Origin: an uncultured Peptococcaceae bacterium
GTDB lineage: Bacteria > Bacillota > Dehalobacteriia > UBA4068 > UBA4997
Direction of reading: 5' to 3'
NCBI GenBank assembly: GCA_947626615.1
Contig: CANQSW010000086.1
Location: 1-5,746 of the forward strand
DNA length: 5,746 nt
In this document: positions 1 to 4,913 of the stretch, piece after piece
Layout: the number at the start of each line of letters is the position of its first letter
How positions within the stretch are numbered: the first letter of the stretch is position 1
Notes under the pieces: generated by a model
What the model was told of the DNA's origin: nothing
The model's input: only the letters and a program-made list of their open reading frames with translations
The model's database searches: none
Translations under genes and position numbers: made by a program

Positions 1-181
1 CCGGTATCAGGATATGCCGCAGGTGCGGCGCACCGGCGTCTACGACGAGCAGACCTGCCGCGCGGTGCAAAAATTTCAGCAGCTGGCCGGGCTTAGTATA
101 CTGGAGGAACCCTGCCTGGATCGGCCGACCTGGAACCGCCTGCTGGCCTTCTGGGGCAACTGTCAGACGTGTAAGGATTGA
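1..181 (+). CDS. C-terminal end of a peptidoglycan-binding repeat protein (5' truncated by the window)
   Basis: Reading frame 2 is open from the left edge to a TGA at 179-181 and gives the last 59 residues of a protein. The stretch GVYDEQTCRAVQKFQQLAGL followed by LDRPTWNRLL matches the usual pattern of a PG_binding_1 repeat (G-x-[FY]-D-x-x-T-x-x-A-V-x-x-F-Q, then D-x-x-T-W-x-x-L). Such repeats bind cell-wall peptidoglycan and usually sit next to amidase, L,D-transpeptidase or spore-cortex hydrolase domains. Which catalytic partner is present, if any, is outside the window. The linker between GL and the TW segment (SILEEPC) lacks the glycine usually found there, so this copy is slightly divergent. 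The tail NCQTCKD is cysteine-rich and is not part of the repeat. A strong terminator follows 9 nt after the stop, so this is the last gene of its transcript. Confidence 0.72.
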   Translation, partial: RYQDMPQVRRTGVYDEQTCRAVQKFQQLAGLSILEEPCLDRPTWNRLLAFWGNCQTCKD

Positions 182-190
182 GAGTTCGGG

Positions 191-223
191 AGCAATATGC
201 CGCGGCGGCGTATTGCTCTTTTT
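191..223 (+). terminator. Rho-independent terminator of the peptidoglycan-binding gene
   Basis: AGCAATA (191-197) pairs with TATTGCT (211-217). The stem continues inward as TGCCG (198-202) with CGGCG (206-210), including one U-G pair, for 12 bp in all with a 3-nt loop. The run CTTTTT follows at once. It starts 9 nt after the stop of the upstream gene. Confidence 0.9.
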
Positions 224-321
224 GTCATATCGCGGCGGCAAACGCCGAAATAAGCCGCTTGTTTTTGGCCGGCTGCCGGTTTATACTGTAAGCGCGGGCG
301 GCGTAATGCCCGGCTTTAGCG

Positions 322-353
322 CAAAAATATAGCCGGCGCAAACGCACCGGCTA
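322..353 (-). terminator. Rho-independent terminator of the 42-aa gene
   Basis: Read on the minus strand, TAGCCGG (353-347) pairs with CCGGCTA (336-330). The stem extends inward through TGC/GCG-type pairs with one wobble to about 10 bp, with a GTTT loop. TATTTTT follows. It lies about 25 nt past the stop codon of the minus-strand micro-protein and has no U-tract on the plus strand, so it points to a real transcript ending here. Confidence 0.85.
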
Positions 354-377
354 CATGGCCTGGCGGCAAAAACTTAT

Positions 378-506
378 TTAGTTTTTATAGGCCACCAGTA
401 TCATATTTTTGCCACATTCAGCGCAGAATTTGTCCTGTAAGCGCTGCAGCGCGGCCATATCCTCCGACGTCAGTATCGCCGGGTCGTTCAAAGTATCCAT
501 ATACAT
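378..506 (-). CDS. 42-residue CxxC micro-protein, function unknown
   Basis: A short minus-strand ORF encodes MYMDTLNDPAILTSED, then an amphipathic helix-like stretch (AALQRLQDKF, residues 18-27), then CAECGKN (Cys28 and Cys31) and a hydrophobic tail ending at Asn42. The frame stays open up to an ATG at 596, but the start at 506 is preferred: AAGGAGGT (521-514) lies 7 nt upstream, ideal spacing, and the upstream ATG has no such site. ATG at 500 would be 13 nt from the Shine-Dalgarno. A dedicated terminator 25 nt downstream supports a real gene. CxxCGK resembles one knuckle of a zinc ribbon; with only two cysteines it would have to dimerise or use a partner to bind zinc (inference). No membrane segment is visible. 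I do not recognise the family. It is divergent from the hemolysin III fusion gene. Confidence 0.75.
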   Translation of the reverse strand: MYMDTLNDPAILTSEDMAALQRLQDKFCAECGKNMILVAYKN

Positions 507-630
507 AACGTCTACCTCCTTGTTAGCGTTTTGCGTCAGTTTGCAAAAATTTGGCAACGCTTCCGGCCGCCTTTTGCAGACAAACTTATTTTGCACGGAA
601 TCGCCGCTCTTAGCCAGCCAATTTCGGGCA

Positions 631-658
631 GACGCTTTCAGCCGAAGCGTTGTTTTTT
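631..658 (+). terminator. Terminator-like hairpin in the leader region of the hemolysin III fusion gene
   Basis: ACGCTT (632-637) pairs with AAGCGT (645-650), extendable by G-U pairs at both ends, with a short CAGCC loop. TGTTTTTT follows at 651-658. It has the form of an intrinsic terminator on the plus strand, but no plus-strand gene lies between it and the terminator at 191-223. It could end read-through or antisense transcription, or act as an attenuator if a promoter lies upstream of it. The stem is only 6 bp of Watson-Crick pairs, so chance is possible. Confidence 0.35.
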
Positions 659-700
659 GCCAATTTTTTTTGCGATATCACTATACAAGCGCGGCATTTT

Positions 701-734
701 ATGTTATTATCTATATATAATAAACATATAACAT
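701..734. promoter_or_regulatory. AT-rich nested palindrome with a -10-like TATAAT, putative operator/promoter region
   Basis: An outer inverted repeat ATGTTAT (701-707) / ATAACAT (728-734) overlaps an inner one, TTATTAT (704-710) / ATAATAA (717-723). TATAAT at 716-721 is a perfect -10 hexamer on the plus strand, about 70 nt before the start of the fusion gene, but no good -35 lies 16-18 nt upstream. A weak-35 promoter that needs an activator, or one blocked by a repressor on the palindrome, would fit. AT-rich sequence makes such repeats easy to find by chance. The remainder of 507-789 holds no gene that I can support. Confidence 0.4.
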
Positions 735-789
735 AGTTTTTAATACTAAATATCCGGCGCGGCCAAAATGTGAAGGGAGAGTGTATTTA

Positions 790-1989
790 ATGGGCAAGGC
801 ACAGATCGACGTGGAGAATTTTAACCGCCAAAGCCCCCGAGAGGAATTGTTTAACGCCATTTCGCACGGGCTGGGGGCGGTGCTGGCCATAGCCGGGCTG
901 CCGGTGCTTATCGTTTGGGCGGCGCTGCACGGCGACGCGATGAGCGTGGTCTGCGCCACGCTTTATGGCTCCAGCCTGATCCTGCTTTACGTTTTTTCCA
1001 CGCTGTATCATTCCATTACCAACCGCAGCGCCAAAAAAGTGCTGCAGGTGTTCGACCATTGTTCGATCTTTATCCTGATACTGGGCACGTATATCCCGGT
1101 GACGCTGGGGCTGATCCGTGGGGCGCTGGGGTGGACGCTTTTCGGGCTGAACGCGGCGGTGGCGGTGGTTGGTATCATTTTGAACGCCGTCAGCGTCAAA
1201 AAATTCCACAAATTTTCGCTCTTGCTTTATCTGCTGGCGGGCTGGTCGGTGCTGCCGGCCGTTAAACCGCTGCTTAACGTTATGCCCAAGCCCGGCGTTA
1301 TGCTGGCGCTGGTGGGCGGCCTGTTTTACACCATAGGCGTGTATTTCTATCGCCGCGAGGATAAGCGTTATATGCACCTCATCTGGCATTTCTTCGTGTT
1401 TGCCGGCAGCCTCACGCAGTATTTCATGGTGCTGTTCTATTGCCTGAACGCCCCGGCTTGCGGCTATCAGCCGGCCTATTGCCGGTTCATAACGCAGACG
1501 GAGCTGGAGGATTGGCTGGCGGGCCGCCGCAGCGAAGATAATATCTACCCGGACGATGAGCTTGGTATCTATCTGCCGGACGTTCACGCCAGCGAGCTTT
1601 ATCTGCAGGAGGAGCAGAACGATCCCGTCAGCACACATTCCTATATGCGTATGATCAATTCTCTGGTGGAGATCGAGATAGAAAGCTACGACCTGCTTTT
1701 TGCGGCTTTTCTGGTGCTGCATGAATACGGCCATTGGCTGCATTTCCGCCGCTGCCGCAAGGCGAGCCTTGACTATGTGCTGTGGCTGAACCGTTTTATG
1801 GCCCCGGTGGAAAGCCAGCGAGAGGTGCTGGAGATGATACCGAACAGCGAGCCGGCCAAAGAGGAGCTCATAGCGGAGCATATGACGGCCTATAACGCCA
1901 TGCCGCAGGAGCTTTCCGCCAACAAATACGCCCTAAAGCACCTGCCGGCTTTGTATAAAAGGCTGCTGCGGCGCACGGCCAAAAAATAA
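790..1989 (+). CDS. Hemolysin III/PAQR-family 7-TM protein fused to a C-terminal zincin-like (HEYGH) domain
   Basis: This encodes 399 residues; bacterial hemolysin III proteins are usually about 215. Start: ATG at 790 lies 10 nt after AAGGGAG (773-779); the GTG at 781 is too close to that site. Residues 1-219 are a full PAQR/HlyIII unit: FNAISHG (Ser25, His26), STLYH (His74), FDHCSIF (Asp89), LGTYIPV, and HLIWH (His196, His200). His74, His196 and His200 correspond to the zinc-binding histidines known from adiponectin receptors. The further His common near the end of TM7 is Gln here (GSLTQYF). Seven hydrophobic segments span about residues 27-219. Residues 220-399 are soluble and carry LVLHEYGHWLHF (His311, Glu312, His315), then QELSANKYALKHL with Glu374, 59 residues after the second His. 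That spacing and context resemble gluzincins, including ImmA/IrrE-like peptidases. The frame is continuous and has no internal ribosome binding site that I see. The hemolysin name is historical; the role is unknown. Confidence 0.85.
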   Translation: MGKAQIDVENFNRQSPREELFNAISHGLGAVLAIAGLPVLIVWAALHGDAMSVVCATLYGSSLILLYVFSTLYHSITNRSAKKVLQVFDHCSIFILILGTYIPVTLGLIRGALGWTLFGLNAAVAVVGIILNAVSVKKFHKFSLLLYLLAGWSVLPAVKPLLNVMPKPGVMLALVGGLFYTIGVYFYRREDKRYMHLIWHFFVFAGSLTQYFMVLFYCLNAPACGYQPAYCRFITQTELEDWLAGRRSEDNIYPDDELGIYLPDVHASELYLQEEQNDPVSTHSYMRMINSLVEIEIESYDLLFAAFLVLHEYGHWLHFRRCRKASLDYVLWLNRFMAPVESQREVLEMIPNSEPAKEELIAEHMTAYNAMPQELSANKYALKHLPALYKRLLRRTAKK

Positions 1990-2006
1990 CTTTCAAAAAT
2001 AACTTT
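1982..2006. repeat. 13-nt tandem duplication over the stop codon
   Basis: AAAAATAACTTT occurs at 1982-1993 and again at 1995-2006, a two-copy tandem repeat with a 13-nt period that includes the TAA stop (1987-1989) of the fusion gene. It is probably a slippage duplication. The second TAA (2000-2002) is out of frame, and the protein is unaffected. Confidence 0.75.
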
Positions 2007-2014
2007 ATCATAAC

Positions 2015-2057
2015 AAAAGCTCAACAGCGGGCCGGGCGGCCTGCCGTTGAGCTTTTT
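2015..2057. terminator. Bidirectional intrinsic terminator between converging genes
   Basis: AAAGCTCAAC (2016-2025) pairs with GTTGAGCTTT (2046-2055). After one A-C mismatch the stem continues GCGGGCC (2027-2033) with GGCCTGC (2038-2044), with one G-U pair and a GGGC loop. TTTTT (2053-2057) serves the plus-strand fusion gene; on the minus strand the stem is followed by TTTTGTTAT and serves the cardiolipin synthase operon. It sits between the two stop codons. Confidence 0.92.
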
Positions 2058-2080
2058 CTTTGCGTTATTTGTTGGGGTTA

Positions 2081-3628
2081 TTACATCAGCGGCGCGAACA
2101 GCCGGAGCAGGCTGCGGATGACCCGAAGGTGCATGGGCGTTAGGCGGGTGACTTGTTCCGCCGGGATACATTTTTCTTCGGTGCGCAGGAAGTCCTCCTT
2201 CATCACGGCGATCACGTCGGAGACGCCGTAGAGCAGGGCGCCGCATTCAAAGTGATGATAGAGGCTGCGGTAATCGCAGTTGATCGTGCCGACGAAGGCG
2301 TATTTGTCGTCGGCCACGATGCTTTTCGTGTGGTTGAAGCCCGGGCCGAATTCCATCACACGGCAGCCCGCCGCCTGCAGCGGGTGATAATAAGCCTGCG
2401 TCATGATATGGACGTACCATTTATCCGGAACGTGCGGCGTGCAGATACGCACGTCGACGCCGCGTTTGGCGGCCAGCTGCAGGGCCAGCAGCAGTTCGTT
2501 ATCGACGATAAAATACGGCGTGTTGATATAAATATAATGGTTGGCCGCGTTGATCATATTGATAAACGCGGATTCGCCGATATGCTCGCCGTCGAACGGG
2601 TTATCGTGGAAGGGCTGTATGCAGCCCGCGCTGTAATCGTGCGAGCCTTCGTCCTGGGGCTTGCAGTAGGCGGCGTAATCCAGCCGCCGGGCCGGGGCAT
2701 AAAGATTCCAATTCTGCAGGAAGATAAAGTTGAAGGCCGTCACGCTGTCGCCGCGCAGCAGCAGGGCGGAATCCTTCCAGTAGCCGAAGCGTTCCTTTTG
2801 GTTGATATATTCGTCGGCCAGATTGATACCGCCGACGAAGGCCGTTTTGCCGTCGATAATGGTGATCTTGCGGTGGTCGCGGTTGTTGATGCCGGTGTCC
2901 AGGCTCATTTTCACCGGGTTGAAGACCGTACATTTTATCCCCAGCTTTTCCAGCTGCTGGTCGTATCTCGGCGGCAGCGTTTGCAGGCAGCCCACGTCGT
3001 CGAACATTACGCGCACGTCGACGCCGGCGGCGGCTTTGGCTTGCAATATCTCCAGGATACTGCCCCAGAACACGCCTTGTTCGAGGATAAACGTCTCGAT
3101 GAAGATATATTTTTCCGCCTTTCGCAGCTCCGCCAGCAGCACGGGGTGCAGATCTTCGCCGCAGGTGAAATACTGACATTCGCCGGCGGCGTAGGGCGGT
3201 ATCTGCGTGACGTTCTGCAAATAGCGGCATTGCGAACCGGCGGCCGGGTCGAACGCGAACACGCCGTCCACCACCTCTTTATGCTCCGGCAGCACGCCCC
3301 GGGAGCTTTCCACCTCCTGCATCACCTGCCGACGCAAATGGCGGCTGGCGTAGCGCGAGCCGAAGAGGATATAGATGGCCGCGCCCACGATAGGCAGCAG
3401 CATGATGACGATGATCCAGGGCAGCTTGGTGGAGGGGTTCTGCTCCTGATTGTTTATCAGCAGCACCACCAGCAGTACGCTGAGCGCGGTGTAGACGGCG
3501 GAGCACCACACGTAATGGTCGTTCAGGAAGATGACGGTGGAAAGTATCAGCGCCAGCTGCACCAGCAGCACCACGCCGATGATAAAAATGCGGCTGCTAA
3601 AGAAGCGGAATAATTTGCGTAAAAACAT
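2081..3628 (-). CDS. cls: Cardiolipin synthase (phospholipase D superfamily, two HKD motifs)
   Basis: This 515-residue membrane enzyme is expected to join two phosphatidylglycerol molecules into cardiolipin plus glycerol. The N-terminus has hydrophobic segments at about 15-34, 44-59 and 69-90; the last (LPWIIVIMLLPIVGAAIYIL) is the typical PLD-nuclease N-terminal signature of Cls proteins. Two catalytic motifs are intact: DHRKITIIDG with His252, Lys254 and Asp259, followed by FVGGIN, and NHTKSIVADD with His433, Lys435 and Asp440, followed by FVGTINCDYRS. Length and order fit the ClsA-like family (roughly 480-515 residues). The start ATG at 3628 has CGGAGGAT (3640-3633) about 5 nt upstream. 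Only 12 nt separate it from the stop of the CHR gene before it, and that gap is filled by the Shine-Dalgarno, so the three genes very probably share one transcript. The terminator at 2015-2057 ends the operon. Long antisense frames across this gene are composition artefacts. Confidence 0.95.
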   Translation of the reverse strand: MFLRKLFRFFSSRIFIIGVVLLVQLALILSTVIFLNDHYVWCSAVYTALSVLLVVLLINNQEQNPSTKLPWIIVIMLLPIVGAAIYILFGSRYASRHLRRQVMQEVESSRGVLPEHKEVVDGVFAFDPAAGSQCRYLQNVTQIPPYAAGECQYFTCGEDLHPVLLAELRKAEKYIFIETFILEQGVFWGSILEILQAKAAAGVDVRVMFDDVGCLQTLPPRYDQQLEKLGIKCTVFNPVKMSLDTGINNRDHRKITIIDGKTAFVGGINLADEYINQKERFGYWKDSALLLRGDSVTAFNFIFLQNWNLYAPARRLDYAAYCKPQDEGSHDYSAGCIQPFHDNPFDGEHIGESAFINMINAANHYIYINTPYFIVDNELLLALQLAAKRGVDVRICTPHVPDKWYVHIMTQAYYHPLQAAGCRVMEFGPGFNHTKSIVADDKYAFVGTINCDYRSLYHHFECGALLYGVSDVIAVMKEDFLRTEEKCIPAEQVTRLTPMHLRVIRSLLRLFAPLM

Positions 3629-3640
3629 GGGTATCCTCCG

Positions 3641-4171
3641 TTAAAAAATAAAGTTGGCGGCAAATATCCCCCAGCAGCCGAACACCAGTATCAGCGCTAT
3701 GGGGTTGACGTTGAATTTGCGGAGCAACAGCATGGCCAGGGCAAAAAGCGTCAGCTCGTATAGATTGGTCACGTTTTCCAGGCCGAGCGTCAGCGCCGAG
3801 CCGACAATCAGGGCCAGCACCATCGGCTTCACGCCGTTCAAGCCCCATTGCAGATATTTATTGTCCGGCCAATGGCGGAAAATATACATCAGGCCCAGAA
3901 TGATGAAATAGGCCGGCACGATCAGCCCAAGGGTCGCCAGCAGCGCCCCGGGGAAACCGCCGATCTTGAAGCCGGTGTAGGTGGCGGTGTTGACGGCGAT
4001 AGGCCCGGGCGTCGCCTGCGATATGGCGATCATATCGGTGTATTCGCGCAGCGTCAGCCAGCCGTGGATATCTACGACCTGGTTCTGGATAAAGGAGATC
4101 ATCGCGTAGCCGCCGCCGAAATTCAGTATGCCGATCAGCACAAAGGTGAGGAAAAGCTCCAGCAGTATCAT
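3641..4171 (-). CDS. Chromate transporter (CHR family) short subunit, second of a pair
   Basis: This 176-residue integral membrane protein is one half-size member of the CHR family (Pfam Chromate_transp). Visible signatures are NFGGGYAM (residues 17-24), the W-L-T-x-x-E-Y-x-D segment (38-46), QATPGPIAVNTATYTGF (52-68) and a GGFPGALLATLG stretch (71-82). The rest is hydrophobic and consistent with about five to six membrane spans. Paired short CHR proteins, such as those of Bacillus subtilis, act together in chromate efflux; the natural substrate in most anaerobes is untested and may be another oxyanion such as sulfate. The ATG at 4171 overlaps the TGA of the upstream CHR gene (ATGA at 4171-4168), a translational coupling arrangement. 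AAGGAGG (about 4187-4181) precedes the start by 9 nt. Cls follows after 12 nt. Confidence 0.92.
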   Translation of the reverse strand: MILLELFLTFVLIGILNFGGGYAMISFIQNQVVDIHGWLTLREYTDMIAISQATPGPIAVNTATYTGFKIGGFPGALLATLGLIVPAYFIILGLMYIFRHWPDNKYLQWGLNGVKPMVLALIVGSALTLGLENVTNLYELTLFALAMLLLRKFNVNPIALILVFGCWGIFAANFIF

Positions 4172-4758
4172 GCCTTGCCGCCTCCTTCCGTGGGCGGCTG
4201 CACTGGCTTCAGGCGATTATAAAGTATCGCGACGACAGCTCCCGTCAGTATCACGAACACCGTATTGATCTTGGCAAGCAGCAGCATTGCCAGGCCCAGC
4301 GCCAGCATAAGCAGGTCGCCGCGGCTCTTTAACAAGCCCTTGCGCAGCTTGAAGCCGGCGTCTAAAAGCAGGGCGGCCACGATGGGGCGCACCCCGGCGA
4401 AGAATTGCTGCAATATCTCCACGTTTTTGCCCAAAAGTATCAGATAGGCCAGCAGCAGAATGATGACCACCGAGGGCGTCACCATGCCGAGCGTGGCGGC
4501 GGTGGCCCCGGAGAGGCCCCTTTGCGTATAGCCGATGTAAATGGCGGCGTTGATCGTAAAAGCGCCGGGCGCGCTGTTGGTTATGGCGAACATATCGGCA
4601 AATTCCGCCTCGGTCAGCCATTTTTTGTCCTCCACCACGGCGTTTTGGATCAGCGGCAGCATCACGGCGCCGCCGCCCACGGTAAAGAGGCCGATCTTGG
4701 CAAACAGCAGGAACATCTCCAAATATGAGGCAGGTTTTTTTGTTTCTGTCTTTGGCAT
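4168..4758 (-). CDS. Chromate transporter (CHR family) short subunit, first of a pair
   Basis: This encodes 196 residues. The frame is open back to 4839, but the start at 4758 (MPKTETKK) is chosen: GGAGG (4771-4767) sits 8 nt upstream, and the upstream ATGs would overlap the proposed promoter. The short basic N-terminus is followed by FTVGGGAVMLPLIQ (25-38), the W-L-T-x-x-E-F-x-D segment (47-55), NSAPGAFTINAAIYIGY (61-77) and a GLSGATAATLGMVTPS stretch (81-96), all CHR family marks. The family's PGP is PGA here (residues 64-66), while the partner subunit keeps TPGP, so the two halves are not interchangeable. The C-terminal tail (PVQPPTEGGGKA) is polar. The pair probably forms a heterodimer resembling the two halves of full-length ChrA (inference from the family). 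This is the first gene of the CHR-CHR-cls operon and is divergent from thrS. Confidence 0.92.
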   Translation of the reverse strand: MPKTETKKPASYLEMFLLFAKIGLFTVGGGAVMLPLIQNAVVEDKKWLTEAEFADMFAITNSAPGAFTINAAIYIGYTQRGLSGATAATLGMVTPSVVIILLLAYLILLGKNVEILQQFFAGVRPIVAALLLDAGFKLRKGLLKSRGDLLMLALGLAMLLLAKINTVFVILTGAVVAILYNRLKPVQPPTEGGGKA

Positions 4759-4810
4759 AGGCGCTTCCTCCGGCAAATTCTGTGGATCTTGCGTCAAAAT
4801 AAAAATTCTT

Positions 4811-4839
4811 AGTGTAAATTCTACCATATTATTTGACAA
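4811..4839 (-). promoter_or_regulatory. Putative promoter of the CHR-CHR-cls operon
   Basis: On the minus strand TTGTCA (4839-4834), a 17-nt spacer and TACACT (4816-4811) form a promoter with a 5/6 -35 and a 4/6 -10, about 50 nt ahead of the first CHR start codon. The -35 lies on the same bases as that of the thrS promoter. An alternative -10, TAGAAT (4823-4818), has only a T-run as its -35. Confidence 0.5.
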
Positions 4840-4861
4840 AAAAAAAGCTCTATAATATAAT
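4833..4861 (+). promoter_or_regulatory. Consensus sigma-70/sigma-A promoter of thrS
   Basis: TTGACA (4833-4838), exactly 17 nt, then TATAAT (4856-4861): both hexamers are perfect. Transcription should begin near 4868, giving a leader of about 45 nt. An earlier TATAAT at 4851-4856 is only 12 nt from the -35 and so is not used with it. Confidence 0.88.
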
Positions 4862-4913
4862 TAAATGATAAAATGCACCAATAATTCTAGTTTAGCAAAA
4901 AGAGGTATCCGAC

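Noticed and set aside
259..287. TTGTTT, 17 nt, TATACT as a plus-strand promoter
   Set aside because: The -35 matches only three of six positions, and there is no plus-strand gene downstream before the divergent gap. A small RNA cannot be excluded, but nothing else supports one.
409..731. Plus-strand frames of 103 and 66 codons
   Set aside because: They run antisense across the micro-protein gene and the divergent gap, have no Shine-Dalgarno, and end in AT-rich non-coding sequence.
507..789. Riboswitch in the leader of the HlyIII fusion gene
   Set aside because: Apart from one short hairpin with a T-run and the AT palindrome, I see no recognisable aptamer core or conserved multi-stem fold.
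787..1881. A 364-codon minus-strand open frame
   Set aside because: It lies opposite the HlyIII fusion gene. The product is a low-information His/Gln/Arg-rich string, and no ribosome binding site or terminator supports it.
2153..3613. A 486-codon plus-strand open frame
   Set aside because: It is antisense to the unmistakable cardiolipin synthase gene. Its translation is rich in His, Val, Gln, Arg and Asp with no domain I can recognise, as expected from the complement of a GC-rich gene.
395..4440. Frequent AGTATC/GATACT hexamers, considered as an uptake or Chi-like signal
   Set aside because: Nearly all are Ile-Leu or Asp-Thr codon pairs (ATA-CTG, ATA-CTT, GAT-ACT) in frame inside genes. ATC-CTG is also used, so this looks like codon usage.
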